Shown piece by piece: positions 18,912 to 29,519 of a stretch of 64,000 nucleotides of DNA. Numbering within the stretch: position 1 is the stretch's first letter; each line of letters starts with the position of its first letter. Made by a program: the position numbers and the translations under genes. The notes under the pieces were generated by a model. It worked only from the letters and a program-made list of their open reading frames with translations. It ran no database searches and was not told the origin of the DNA. Source of the stretch: Desmodus rotundus (Eukaryota; Chordata; Mammalia; Chiroptera; Phyllostomidae); contig NC_071389.1 of assembly GCF_022682495.2 (NCBI RefSeq), positions 7,741,199 through 7,805,198 of the forward strand. The letters are read 5' to 3'.

Positions 18912-19417
18912 ACTGGCCTCTTCCCCCTCCTGCCCAGGGTCCTCACGTGGCTCTCTGGCTTCTGGGTTTGTGCAGTCATGTTTCCTGGACTCTCTTGATT
19001 GACAGGATTCCAACTCAAGCTTGCTGAAGAAAGGGAGGAGAGGTTAATTCCTTCAAAGTCCTGAAAGTTCTGGAGCAGCCACAGTGGGACTGGGGCTCCA
19101 GCGATGCGATCAGGGTTTGGTTTCGCCTCATTTCCATCTCTCTGGGTCAGACAGACCTGCCCCATGGGGAGGCCCTCTTCCCAGCCGGAAGAGGAGTTGT
19201 CATTCCCTAGGGTGCTGGGAGAATTGTCTGGGGTTGACCTGATTACCCACTCATTGCTGAACTAGCTGGGGGGCCTCAGCTGTCCTGACTGGCCCACTCC
19301 TGGAGCTGGGGGTGGGTGGGACCCAGTGGGACCCACCCTGCCCATTGGCAAGAGAGTGAGGAGGGGTGGTGGCTGCAGGGGATGAAACCACCTGCAGGGT
19401 CCTCGGAGGAAGCAGTT
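18912..19417. other. Unassigned non-coding sequence
   Basis: G/C-rich unique-looking DNA. A small duplicated phrase 'gggacccagtgggacccaccc' lies near 19318-19338. I recognise no gene or repeat family. Confidence 0.4.
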
Positions 19418-19545
19418 GTCACTCCACTGTGCAGGGGAGGACGAGGTGCACAGAGAGGTGCAAAGGTCTGTCTAGGAGCTCACAGTGGGTGAGAGGCTGA
19501 GTCAGGGTTCAAACCTGAGGCCCTGACTGGAGTCTGTGGGACACT
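19418..19545 (-). mobile_element. MIR fragment, antisense
   Basis: The segment 'gtgcaggggaggacgaggtgcacagagaggtgcaaaggtctgtctaggagctcacagtgggtgagaggctgagtcagggttcaaacctgagg' follows antisense MIR from 'gatgaggaaactgaggcacagagagg' to the box B region. Confidence 0.75.
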
Positions 19546-21140
19546 TGTTTTCCTGTGCCCAGGACAAGAGTACCAAGGAAGAGCCACCCACACTGCCTAA
19601 ATGTTTAGTTATCAATCAAGTTCATGGGCTGTTAGTGCCATGTGCTCCATCACCCTACCTTGCAGATGCACCTGCATACTGACCTGCAGAGCCAGGTTCC
19701 CATGTAGGATTCTGGGTTCCTCTGCGCTGGTGGGTGGCTATGGGGTATGCTGGCTCCCGGCCTCAGCCCCCAGCCCCCTCCCCACTTCCTGGGCTCTGTT
19801 CTGCCCTACGAGCAGCCCCCAGCACAGCACAGGGACATACTAACCTGTATGCCCACAGTCTGTCCACAGGCAGGCCACCACCCTCTCCTGGGCAGGGGGG
19901 ACGCCAGCAGTGTGACCCTCTCCTGGGGCTCAATTGGGGAAGAGCTTAACCCAGCTTTGAGAGGGGGCTTGGGGTCATTCTGACATCCCAGGGACTTCAA
20001 GGTTGGGACAGCTGGGGGCTTGGGCTCTGAGTGGGCACACCCCCACAGTCCTGTGGACTCCTTGCCTTGTGGAGGGGCTCAGTGCAGGGAGGACCAGAGC
20101 AGGGCCCCTCTCCCCCAGGCCTCAGAGTAGAACTGGTTACAAATATCTCTGGCGGTTTCTAGGCATTCATGCGGTGTGTGAAAGAACCCCGACTACCTCT
20201 CACAGCAGCGGGCCGAGGTGCGGGGCGGGGGAGTGCCAGACCGGACCTGTGGCTGACTGTCTCCTGTCTTTGGACAGGTGGCTGCTCCGTGGGCCTCTGT
20301 GTTCTCACGAATGGGGTGGGGGTGTGGCGCCGGGCCATCCCTAACGTGCTCTTCCACCCGCTGAACCTTTTCGACCCGTGTGCCTTCCTTTGCATCAGCT
20401 CACGATAAACTTGTGTTTTGTGCAAAAGTTAGGGGAGAGAGTCGTTTTCAATCCGCTTTCTTTCTCACCTGAGAAGAGTGTCAGTATCCTCGTGCTTCTG
20501 GTCACTGAGGGGAAAGAAAGTTGGGGTGGGGGGGCCGGGAATGAAATACTTGACTCACGTTGCTAATTACGAGCGCTAAGTGGTGCTGTAGTGGGGAATT
20601 CGAATACAAATCCTTTCTCTTTTTCGTGGAACACTTAACCGTGTGAATAACAAAAATCCTCAGCTGCAATCAGAGTTCATTTAAATGGTAATTTTAATTC
20701 TTAGTTACCACTCGCTCTCCCTGCTGAAATATACATCAGGTAGAGGGACTGCAGGGGTGGGCCCGTCCTGCAGCAGGGGGTGGGTAGGACTCCCGCCGGA
20801 GCTAATGGCTGTTTCCCGTGATTTATTTCGCCCGTGTATCACCTTTGTTGTGAGAGAGGGAAAATGAATTTCTTTACAAGCAGCACGGGTCCACCTCTGC
20901 ACACATCAAGGTACAGAAAATAAAACTCCAGCAGTACTTGCTGAGAATTTTGAAGCAGGGCAGATAAGGGTTGGGAATTGAACGTGATGATAGTAGAAGG
21001 GATTTGGTCTTAAAAAATATATAAAATAAAATAAACCAAGCTTTTGAACACAGGCAAGCGCAGAAAAAAAAATGGGAAGTTGCTTTATGAAAGGTTGTGC
21101 TGCCCTTCCCAGGGGGCAGTCCTGTTGGAAAGTGACCTGC
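19546..21140. other. Unassigned non-coding sequence; part may be conserved
   Basis: No repeat or gene is recognised over about 1.6 kb. 19600-20400 is GC-rich with meaningless open frames. 20560-20720 and 20800-20960 are repeat-free and AT-rich ('ttgctaattacgagcgctaag', 'tcatttaaatggtaattttaattc'), which would fit a conserved non-coding element, but that is inference. Confidence 0.35.
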
Positions 21141-21732
21141 CTACGATGGTGACATTTGCGCTGACTAGTTAGTTCCTTGTTGAGGGGCTGCCCCGGGCAT
21201 CATAGGGTGTTCAGCAGTCCCTAGCCTCTGTGATGGGTCGAATTGTGACTCCGCCCCACATAAATACATTAGAGTCCTAACCCCTAGTATCTCAGGATGT
21301 GACTTTATTTAGAAATAGGTTCATTGCAGATGTGGTCAGTTAAGAGGTCACTAGGGTGCACCCCAATCCAATAGGACTGGCATCTTTATAAAAAGGGGAA
21401 ATTGGGACGCAGCTCCCAGGAGGGACGCCGCATGAAGATGAAGGCAGAGATCAATCAGGGTGATGCATCTCTACACCAGGGAACGCCAGACACAGGCCCG
21501 GACTAGACTCTCTCTCCAACCTTGGAAGGAGCCAACTCTGCTGCCGCCTTGGTCTTGGACTCCCGGCCTCCAGAGCTGAGAACACATTTCTGGTTTTCAA
21601 GCCCCCGGCTTGTGGTGCTTCATTATAGCAGCCCCAGCAGACTAACACTGACCCCCCAGCTGTGGCAGCCCTAAATGCCTCCTGACGTTGTGGAATGCCG
21701 ATGCGGGCACATTACCCCCGCTTGAGAGCCCC
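21141..21732. mobile_element. MER5A-like hAT element split by an MLT1 LTR
   Basis: The left part (about 21141-21230) reads 'tccttgttgaggggctgccccgggcatcatagggtgttcagcagtccctagcctc'. The right part (about 21648-21732) reads 'ccccccagctgtggcagccctaaatgcctcctgacgttgtgg...acccccgcttgagagccc'. Joined, they follow MER5A in order. The intervening 417 bases are the MLT1 LTR listed next, so the hAT element is the older of the two. Confidence 0.7.
21231..21647 (+). mobile_element. MLT1-like (ERVL-MaLR) solo LTR inside MER5A
   Basis: The segment starts 'tgatgggtcgaattgtgactcc', then 'cctaacccctagtatctcaggatgtgac' and 'gtgcaccccaatccaataggactgg'. It continues with 'atgaagatgaaggcagagatcaatcagggtgatgcatct' and 'ttggtcttggactcccggcctccagagctgagaac', and ends 'gtgcttcattatagcagccccagcagactaaca'. 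That is a complete MLT1 layout. Flanking 'ctctg' and 'cactg' may be a decayed 5-bp target duplication. Confidence 0.85.
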
Positions 21733-21741
21733 GAGGCACGT

Positions 21742-21862
21742 GTCGTCCACTGTTGTTGCCGACCACAGCAGGGCTGCGTAGTCGTGAGAGTCTCTGGCTG
21801 GCAAAGCCTAAATATTGACCCCTGGTCCTTTACAGAAAAAGTTGACTGGTCGCCAGTCGAAA
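21742..21862 (+). mobile_element. Non-autonomous hAT fragment (family B)
   Basis: The segment 'ggctgcgtagtcgtgagagtctctggctggcaaagcctaaatattgacccctggtcctttacagaaaaagttgactgg' is the right half of the same element type found complete at 45.07-45.29 kb (consensus 'gagtagttgcaacagagaccgtatggcctgcaaagcctaaaatatttac...'). Confidence 0.75.
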
Positions 21863-22709
21863 CTGTGCTGGGGTGCCCCCGAAAGTCCGCTGTGGGGCCT
21901 GGAGGTGCACTGGGTTCCCTCAGGGGCTGAAGTATCGGACCACAAGCTGTGGGGGGTGGAGGAGAAGATGCAGAGAGAGGATGCTGACGTGCTGATGTGC
22001 AGACAAGGGCAGCAGCTTGTCCTGGACGCCGCTGGCCAGTGATGCCGGTCCACTCTGGGTCGGAGTCCGTCCACCCGGGTCTCCTGACTTGGAGTCCTCG
22101 TCCTCAGCCCTTACTCTGTGTCTGCTGCCTGAAATGGGCATCTTTTGTTGGAATGGTTGCTTCCTTTTACCAATTTGTGACTGTAGGGAAGGTTCTCAGT
22201 GTCTTCAAGTTCAGCCTGTGTGTTACACGGGGCTGCAGCCTGTGTCCTCATGGACACTGGTCTCTGCAGGTCCCAGGTCTCGTGTGTGCTGTGGGCTGGC
22301 CACTGTTCCCGTCCACAGAGCGCCAAAATGCAGGGGGTGGGAGCCTTCCCTCCTAAAAACTGCCCTCTGCAAGAAAGGCCTGTGAAGGTGTCCCAGGCGT
22401 GAGCCACGAGAGGGCTTTCACAGACCCTCTGACTCCTGTACTTAAAGAATCCACCTGGGGAAGGGGTCGGCTGGAGGACTCACGTGTTACTCAAAAGATC
22501 TTCAGCATCATTTCCTGTCTCTGCCTGGCCCTCAGCCCCCTGGTTACAGGCAGGAGCAATTTAAAACCCCACTGTCCCCCAGGCTGGCTTGCTGTTAGCC
22601 CCTGGAAGGTCAACGCTGGACTGCTTGCTTCAGGCTCCGAGGTAATATTGAAAAGTTTGGGGAAAAGAAAACACACTGAAACAAAACCAGGCCAGTGGGT
22701 ATAGACAAT

Positions 22710-23625
22710 TGTTTGGGCTTGAATGCGTCCCCACAATGACTGGCTGACGTATTAAACCCTGGCACCTGCACAATGTGACTTACCTGGACACACAGTCTTT
22801 GAAGGTGTGTTCAAACTTAGGGTGGAGTCATGGGTTCACCCTAAGCCAGTACGAGTGGTGTCTGTACAAGAAGAGGAAAAGAGGTGCAGAGAGGCACCCA
22901 CATGAAGATGAAACGGGAAAAGACACCGGCGTTCCGGCTGCCTGTCACTACAAACCCAATAAGCAATGACAGCGATTGAATCTTTATGGGTGCTTTATTC
23001 AGACGGCCGGCGATCTGAGAAGACGGCGGGTTCGCTCCCAAAAGAACCGTCTTCCCTTCTTCTTTCCTGGCCAATGTTTTTATAGCAGGGAATAAACAAG
23101 GTGTGGTGAGGGGTTTTGAGATTCAGGGAGGATTAGGTGAAAGAGACTGCAGCATTCTTGTCCTGGGCGGTTAGCTGTTCCCAGAGCCAGGTGGTCCTCT
23201 GTCTCTCCCTGGAACACAGTGGCCTGGATGCCTCCACTTGCTCCCAGGTGGTAATCTTTAGCAGTGCCCCGGGAGGTGGGCTGTTTTCCCAAGAGCCAGG
23301 GTGGGCCTTATCTATCTGCAGTTTCTAAAACACAAGCTTTAACAACGTATACACACGACTTGCTAGGCTTATAACTATTTACCTTAAACTGAAAATTTCC
23401 AACTCTTACGTCCCCCATCAAAGACAGAGGCAGAAATGAGAGGGATGCCCCTGTTCGCAAGCATCACCAGGCTGACTGGCTCTCGGTGGTACCCAAGAGG
23501 GAACCAACCCCGCCGACCCTCTGACTGCAGACTTTTCAGCCTGCAGGACTGTGAGGGGATAAACTGCTGTGTTTTACGCTGTCCAGGTGTGGCACCTTGT
23601 TGCAGCAGCCCTGAAAAACCAGCGC
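22710..23625 (+). mobile_element. MLT1-like LTR split by an ERV1-type solo LTR
   Basis: The left part 22710-22908 begins 'tgtttgggcttgaatgcgtccccac' and includes 'gtgtctgtacaagaagagg', the equivalent of MLT1 'gtgtccttataagaagagg', ending 'cacatgaaga'. The right part 23425-23625 resumes 'cagaggcagaaatgagagggatgcc' and has 'gaaccaaccccgccgacc', 'agcctgcaggactgtgaggggataaactgctg' and 'ccttgttgcagcagccctgaaaaacc'. Together they give about 400 bases in correct order. The 512 bases between them are a separate insertion. Confidence 0.8.
22909..23420 (-). mobile_element. ERV1-type solo LTR, antisense, 4-bp target duplication
   Basis: The 512-bp element reads TG...CA on either strand: the plus-strand left edge is 'tgaaacggg' and the right edge 'ccccatca'. 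It is flanked on both sides by 'aaga' (22905-22908 and 23421-23424). On the minus strand there is a TATA-like 'tataaaaa' (23077-23084) and an aataaa polyA signal (22994-22999) about 80 bases downstream, then a U5-like end of about 85 bases. That spacing and the 4-bp duplication fit a gammaretrovirus-like (ERV1) LTR. No internal retroviral sequence is present, so it is a solo LTR left by recombination. Confidence 0.8.
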
Positions 23626-23705
23626 AACCAACAGTCGTGGAAAACGTGTGCTTTTGTGTCTTACACTGTTCCGTGTGACTTAGCAATCGTGTGGCCTGGC
23701 GGTCG

Positions 23706-23877
23706 GGACACTTACTACCTCTTGCACACTCTCACGGTGCCCTGTACTTTGTCTTCCTAGCAGTCATCACCATTTGTAATTATACATGTTCGTGTAATTC
23801 TTTGATCGCCTGCTTCTCCCAGTAGGTGTGAGCTCCATCCACGGCAAACGGCACACGCTCAGTAAGTGTTTGTCAGG
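23706..23877 (+). mobile_element. L2 LINE 3' end, sense
   Basis: The segment 'cctgtactttgtcttcctagcagtcatcaccatttgtaatta...ctcccagtaggtgtgagctccatcc...ggcacacgctcagtaagtgtttgtca' follows the L2 3' end, lacking part of the middle. Confidence 0.7.
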
Positions 23878-24030
23878 AGACCTTGGACAAGTTATTCATC
23901 TTTCCTGAACCTCGCCTTCCCTATCTGGGGACCAAACACATCATTGGCGCCCACACCACTGATCATTGTGAGACGTACGAGAGAAACCGCGTGTGCAACG
24001 CATGGCTTGGCACGATGCGTGCCAAAAGCT
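23878..24030 (+). mobile_element. MIR SINE fragment, sense
   Basis: The segment 'gaccttggacaagttattcatctttcctgaacctcgccttccctatctggggacc', then 'cattgtgagacgtacgagagaaaccgcg' and 'atggcttggcac', matches MIR from the middle to near its end. Confidence 0.75.
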
Positions 24031-24034
24031 GGGG

Positions 24035-24828
24035 TTAAGGTTTTCTGCTTGAGTCTTTTTCCTGCACCTTTTTATAAAAGCCTTGGTGGCAGGTAGAGCT
24101 TGGGGCATATTTACCTGCTCTGAATCCGGGCTCAGCACACAGCCAGGTGGTATAACTTGTTTTGCTTGTAACTTGTTTCCCGGGTAACAATGCGTCATTA
24201 AGAACTATAGTTGGAATCTGACACTCCCCTCCCGCTTTCTGAGAAGGTTCCATGGTTTCTGAGACCTCACCACTAAACAGCCCTGAAGATCCAGAAAGAA
24301 CCTTCCTTGAAATTGCTATTAAGGCCACGCTCGTCACCCCCAGAGAAGCTAACAGACAGAAACATATCGATGTGTTAACAGTTTGAGATCTCTCCCCTAA
24401 GAAAACCTTTTCGTTTGCCAGGGTTCGTTCACCTTAATTAAAACTTATCCAAAGGATACATCTCTTTCCATCACTCTGTGGGCACACAGAGAGATTTTTT
24501 TAAAGGAAATTAAATTTAAAGAAAAAAACCTCATCCTTCTTCAAATAAATCCTTTGTTTGCTTTATTACACAGAAGAGCCTGCTGGCTATTAGTTGTCAA
24601 TTAAACGTAAGTGCTAATGAAACGGCATTGTGCGAGCACTCCTAAACGCCAGCCTGTCACTTGGGGCCCCGTGGCAAAGATGGCCGTGAATTTGCAATAT
24701 TTTACCCACAACGAGACCACATGGCACCTCCCTGAGTCACGAGAAAGAAGACTGAAGGTGGAGTTTACTGTAAAAATGTTGCACAGCTTTTTTTTTGGAA
24801 GATGAGTTACATTCTTAGGATGGTTTAA
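24035..24828. promoter_or_regulatory. Repeat-free AT-rich stretch; candidate conserved non-coding element (inferred)
   Basis: No repeat family or coding feature is seen. 24350-24790 is dense in developmental transcription-factor type cores: 'accttaattaaaacttatcc', 'aggaaattaaatttaaag', 'tagttgtcaattaaacg', 'agtgctaatgaaacgg' and 'gaatttgcaatattttac'. Without an alignment this remains inference. Confidence 0.3.
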
Positions 24829-24829
24829 A

Positions 24830-25085
24830 CCAGGGCTACGCTCACAGGTCAAATACTGTCGTCCACCTGTTTTTGTATGATCCGTGAGCTGAGAAGGGTT
24901 TTACATGTTTAAACGGATGAAAATAATCAAAAGAATAACAATACTTCAGGCTACATGAAAATCATGTAAAGTTGAAATTTCAGTGTTGAGTCCAGTTAGT
25001 TGCATTGGGACCCAGTCACGGTCATTCATTTATCAGCTGTGGCCCTGCCCATGGTTTCAGAGACCACTGTGACAGCTGAGCTCAC
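24830..25085 (+). mobile_element. hAT-type element fragment (family B, longer form)
   Basis: The segment 'tgtttttgtatgatccgtgagctgagaagggttttacatgtttaaacggatgaaaataatcaaaagaataacaatac', followed by 'catgaaaatcatgtaaagttgaaatttcagtgt' and then 'ttgcattgggacccagtcacggtcattcatttatc', matches the longer version of the 'ggcaaactacggcccgcgggcc' hAT family. The right end is missing or decayed. Confidence 0.65.
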
Positions 25086-25089
25086 CGTG

Positions 25090-26018
25090 AGTTCACGCAC
25101 ACTCGCATGCATGCTTGCACGCTCACACGCACGTGCGCTCTCTCTTCTCCCAGCATCTCTCCCTAGGGCTGCCTGGACACCAAGGGTTCCACGGCGTGTT
25201 CCTCCCTCGCGGTGGTAAAGTGGTGTGGTCCGTAATGTAACTCACCTGCGCTCTTGTGGGACGTGAGCTTTAGGCACAGAAGGTGATCCCTGAGGTGTGC
25301 TGGGGCTCCACTTCGCCCTTTCAGAGGTGTGCCGACTCCCACAGTCCCGTCTCACATGTGGCCCTGAGGGAGGAGAAAATTGGCATCGGCCCCACACGGC
25401 CCAGGAGAGGAGTGAGAATCGGGAATTGGAGAGGTGCCCACCGGGGGGAAGCGGACACCCCCTCCTTGTTGTCTTAGGAGAAGGGCCAGGTCTGGGGTAC
25501 ATTTGCTGCTCATGCAGCTGTCCTGAGACACCCGTCAGGCCCTGGCTGCGTCCTGTGGGCAGAGTTAGAGGTATGTTCCAGGCTTCGGATGACAGAGTTG
25601 CAGCTGATGCCACAATAACTGAGTCTTGGGCCAACTCGGAGCAACCTGGTGAGGCAGGTGAGGTGTGGCTTTGCCAAACCCCCACGCACGGGAGCTCGCT
25701 CCTCTAAGCCCCCCACTTCTTCCTGCGCTTGCCTGGCTGACCCGAGGTCTCCCTGCCACCTCACAGACACTGAAGGTGGGGGGGCATTGCTCTCCAGGGG
25801 CCCACACCAAATGGCCCTCACCCTTGCATGGCCTCCTGCTGCTCCCAGCCACCTCTGCTTCTCAGTTCTTCCATGCATGTAGCATTTTCTCATCGTTATT
25901 AATTTGATGTGACCATGTGACAATAAAGAATACCAACTGATGGATAGGGTATGGCTACATTGTAGGGTGAAACCCATGTGGAAAGCGATACACTTTAGGA
26001 ATGAGGTGTGCTCTGGAA
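25090..26018. other. Unassigned non-coding sequence
   Basis: A CA/CG-rich alternating stretch lies at about 25095-25142 ('cacgcacactcgcatgcatgc'). The rest is GC-rich with spurious open frames up to 155 codons on both strands and no recognisable domain. 25880-26000 is unassigned. Confidence 0.4.
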
Positions 26019-26215
26019 TCGGCTACCAAGAGTCAGGTTCTCGCTCTGGTACTTGTTAGCCGTGTACCTTGGGCGAGTTTACTAATCTCTTGGAGCCTCC
26101 GTTGTCTCCTGTTAGAAGCTGGATGATGCACAACGTCGGGTAGAGTGGCACCGACAAGTTTTTGCGTAGATGCCTGGCACCACGGCCGGCTCAGAATGAG
26201 AGGTCTGTGCGTGGC
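26019..26215 (+). mobile_element. MIR SINE, sense
   Basis: The order 'ccaagagtcaggttctcgctctggtacttgttagccgtgtaccttgggcgagtttactaatctcttggagcctccgttgtctcctgttag' and then 'gtagatgcctggcaccacggcc' follows MIR. Confidence 0.85.
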
Positions 26216-26459
26216 AGCCGGTCGTGGCGCTGTTGTACTGCCAGGCACTCTCCTCAGTCTGTCCTGGAATGCAAAGCACCTGAGCGACTCCAACCTGGGA
26301 AAGCTAGGAGAGCCGTCACCCGCCCCCTGCCCCACCATGACAGCTTCACATTGGGCCGAGGACTCACTCGAAGCATCGCTGTGGCTGGCGTGGGCCCAGA
26401 TGCTGTTTTCAGCATTGTCCTTCCTTGTCCTCCATCTTCATGAGACCAGGCAATCTTCC

Positions 26460-26830
26460 CACACCCCCTTCATTTAGCAAATATGTATCAATCACCCACT
26501 GAGTCTCAGGTAGTACCGGGACCTGTGAGCAAAACAGGTCCGGTCTGTTCTGTGGACCAGCTGGACATTAATCAAGTCGCCACAGCAGATTCTGTTTTTA
26601 AAGACTCATCTCGCTGCCGTGAGGAGAATGGGTGGAAGGCAGTGGCGGAGGCGGGGAGACCCCCGAGGAGGCTCCTGCAGCCCCTCAGGAACGAGATGAT
26701 GCTGGATCATACCCAAACTGTGTGGCAGGTGGCAGAGAGGTGGGCACGTCAGGAATGACCAGAAGGTAAAATGAGAGCGACCAGAGCGGGGTTGGAGGAG
26801 GACATGGAGCTGGTCAGGAGTGACCATCTA
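26460..26830 (-). mobile_element. L2 LINE 3' region, antisense
   Basis: The segment starts 'cccccttcatttagcaaatatgtatcaatcacccactgagtctcagg' (antisense L2 3' end). It continues near 26640 with 'ggcggggagacccccgaggaggctcctgcagcccctcaggaacgagatgatgctgg', the antisense equivalent of the L2 block 'agggagaccagttaggaggctattgcagtaatccaggcgagagatgatg'. The order is correct but an internal portion is missing. Confidence 0.65.
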
Positions 26831-27400
26831 GTTTCTGGCTGTGTCCCCCATCCCTAGGTGGCGGGGAGAAAACTCCAGAAGAATGTCAAGTTGTGGGCAG
26901 AAGATATGAGTGCATTTGGGGAACCCAGGTGGGGTGCTGGTCAGGTGTTAGCTCTACAGGCCTCAGAGGAATCTCTTTACTGTTTACTGCGAGACGGGGA
27001 TGAGCAGAGAAATTGCACCCCTAGGTCTCCCGGTCCCACCGGTGTGCACCATGCAGGGGTTATACTCATCCTTCAAACACTGTTCATGTCTTGAACGGAT
27101 ATCAATCACTGCCTGCTCTGGCAGCCCATGGTGAGGAGATGGAGCATCGTGGAGCAAGGGAATTGGAGCCTTACCAGCAAAGAGAGGCTCCCTGGAGACT
27201 CTGAGGCACCTTCTGCGTCCTTGAGCTGATCCCTGGGTCTGTCATTCACAGATTCCTGGTGCTCAGGTTGCATTGTCACCCCCTCGTGCAAGCAGTCACA
27301 CTGGCCCCCTGAGTCTGCCATCCCGGAGAACCACAATGGTTTGCCTGCGCTGCCTTGTTTGGCTTGCACTGTAATTAGGTCATTCTTAGCAAATTGGACT
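26831..27400. other. Unassigned non-coding sequence
   Basis: I recognise no gene or repeat family with confidence. Open frames are short and without domains. Confidence 0.4.
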
Positions 27401-27404
27401 ACGG

Positions 27405-28360
27405 TTTTTTAGTGTATCTCTGTCACTTTTATTGAGGTATAATTTACACACACTAAGTTAATCTGTTTTCGGGGTATACTTCAGTGAGCTGTGACAATGC
27501 GTATAATCTCCGCACTACCACCACCCTTGCGACATGGAGCACCTCGCTGCCCCGAGTTCTCTCGTGGCCCTGCAGAGCCCGCCCCTTCTCGCCACCCCCG
27601 AGTTGCTAACAGCCCTTGGCTGCTTTTTAGCACCATAGGTTTTTTTTTTTTGCCTGTTCTGGAGTTTGATATAATTGAAATTGTTCTGATTGTAAACTTT
27701 CATGTCTCACTTCTCTCACTCAGCGTAATGCTTTCGAGAGTCACCCATGCTGTGGCAGGCCTCAGTAGCTCGCTCCTCGTGACTGCTAAGTAATATTCCA
27801 GTTCACAGTGGTGGGCGTTGGTGTACTTTCCAGTGTTCAGCAGCTGTGGGTGAAGCTGCCGTTGACATTCACCTGCCCGTCTTTGCGTGGAATGCCCTTT
27901 CTCCTTAATGAGTACGACGGGGGGGGGGGGGGGGTGCTTACTAGTTCCCAGGGCAACTACATATGTGACTTCGTGAGAAACGCAAAGTGCCTGTAGCATT
28001 CTACTGTCTCCCTCAGCGACATTTGAGAATCTTAGTTTTTCCATATCTTCTCCAGTACTTGTAACTACGGCCATCCCAAGGGTCTGTAGAGGAAGTGCAT
28101 AGGGGTTAAGTTTATGTTTTCCTTGTGATTCCTGGTGTTGAGGATCTTTTAATATTTTTATTTGCCATTATCTATATAGTTTGGTGAAATGCCTGTTCAA
28201 ATCTTTTGACCATTTTTCACTCGGTTACTTTTGTTTGTTATAGTTCAATGTTAACAGGTTTCCAGGAATTCTAGATACAAATCTTTTAACAAATACATTA
28301 TGCACATATGTTCTCCCAGTCTGTGGCTTGCATTTTCATTTGTTTCCAGGTCTTTTTTTA
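27405..28360 (-). mobile_element. L1M-type LINE 3' untranslated region, antisense
   Basis: The segment begins 'cacttttattgaggtataatttacac', the classic antisense L1M 3' end. It continues with 'acttctctcactcagcgtaatgctttcgagagtcacccatgctgt', 'gctaagtaatattccag', 'cttctccagtacttgt' and 'gtgaaatgcctgttcaaatcttttgaccatttttcactcggttac'. It ends 'gttctcccagtctgtggcttgcattttcatttg'. It is nearly 1 kb and non-coding (3' UTR region). A 16-base pure G run lies inside it at 27919-27934. Confidence 0.85.
27919..27934 (+). repeat. 16-base G homopolymer
   Basis: A pure G run within the L1M fragment, where the consensus has no such run. It is either a real expansion or a sequencing or assembly artefact; its length is not reliable. 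Confidence 0.9.
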
Positions 28361-28364
28361 GTTT

Positions 28365-28560
28365 TTATTTATTAAACTTCAATCGTGGTGAAGTACACAT
28401 ACCATAAAATTTCCTATCTTACTCCTTCTGGTTGCGGGCTGCGTTTCCCCTGCCTTTTCATCCCTCATACTTTTTACCTGGGCGTCTGCAGTGTGACCAT
28501 TACCCGGTCAGCAGCTGGATTTTAGTCTGGTTCTTTCATTTGGTTGGATGTTGTCTTGCA
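28365..28560 (-). mobile_element. Second L1M-like fragment, antisense
   Basis: The segment 'agtttttatttattaaacttcaatcgtggtgaagtacacataccataaaatttcctatcttact' resembles antisense L1M 3' end sequence ('gtggtaaaatatacataacataaaatttaccatctta'). It directly follows the larger L1M fragment. Confidence 0.55.
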
Positions 28561-29330
28561 GCGTATTCAAGTTACTTGAAATTAGTTTGATTTTTTTGAG
28601 ATTGGCTTCTAATTCAAGTCAGGGTTGGTCCAGAGCAACCTTTAATGTACCACGGAGGCAAAGTCCACCGGGGAATTCTGTTCAAGGCTTCCCGTTTCCA
28701 CCCCGGCTGCTGGAACCACACGTCACTCTCAGCTCCGCAGGCACCGTGGTTTGCTCTTCTCTGGCTGGCCTCCCCTGACCTTGCGTGGCGTCCTCCTGTG
28801 GGTACGCAGCTCATACTCAGCCCGAGGGAACCCTCTACAAGTTTTCCGAGCTCTTTGCCTGTACAGTTCCCTCCTCCTTCACTTCTTGTCATGAAAATCC
28901 TGGCCACTGGGACCTCCCCAGACTCCAGACTCTGCTTCTTCAACTCAGCTGGGCCACCAGGCTGTGTCTGGTCCTCCTTATTGGACTCTGGTCTGGAAAC
29001 TCTCTCCAGGACTTAAGCTAAAGAAATCGAAGGCTCGCCTTGTTTGCTTCTCTTCTTTGAAGGGTAATTCTCCTGTGCTGCTTGTTGTCCGATGTCTGGA
29101 AAAAATACATAGCTTTTAATCATCAGGGAGGAAGGTAAACTTTGCCTCGGGTACGGTGTCACAGCCAGAAGTAGAAGTCATACTTCTAACTTTATTCGCA
29201 TATATATCTATATTGCTACAGGTAAAAAAACTTCAATTATTACGCATCTTACCATAACATGTTTTAAAATGTCAAAACATTTTGTTGACGTCAACATTTT
29301 GCTCAATGTCAAACTCATAGCTATTTCTTG
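28561..29330. other. Unassigned non-coding sequence
   Basis: 28600-29020 has open frames on both strands with no recognisable domain. 29190-29330 is AT-rich and repeat-free. No feature is supported. Confidence 0.4.
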
Positions 29331-29338
29331 TTCTATTT

Positions 29339-29514
29339 CAGCAGTTCTTAACTTTGGGGGATTTGTGGATTCATTAGAGAATCCATGGACCCCTTGCTCT
29401 GAAAAATGCGCATTGCCACACATGCCCATTAGCATGCAAATTGAAAGGTACAAAGTAACCCTGAATCTCCCCTGTGGGCCTTGGAAGACTGTGTAGGCTC
29501 CAGGTGAAAAACTG
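29339..29514 (+). mobile_element. Non-autonomous hAT (MER/Charlie-type) element
   Basis: The left end 'cagcagttcttaactttgggg' and the right end 'gtgaaaaactg' follow the 'cagtggttctcaacctgg...gaaccactg' pattern. Inside, 'tttgtggattcattagagaatccatggaccccttgctctg' resembles the family that reads 'gggtccgtgaat...'. The flanks 'ttctattt' and 'ctctaatt' agree at 6 of 8 and may be the aged 8-bp target duplication. Confidence 0.55.
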
Positions 29515-29519
29515 TTGCT

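Noticed and set aside
22909..23420. Possible active promoter of a host gene from the solo LTR
   Set aside because: TATA-like and polyA signals are present as in any LTR, but no transcript or exon nearby supports use.
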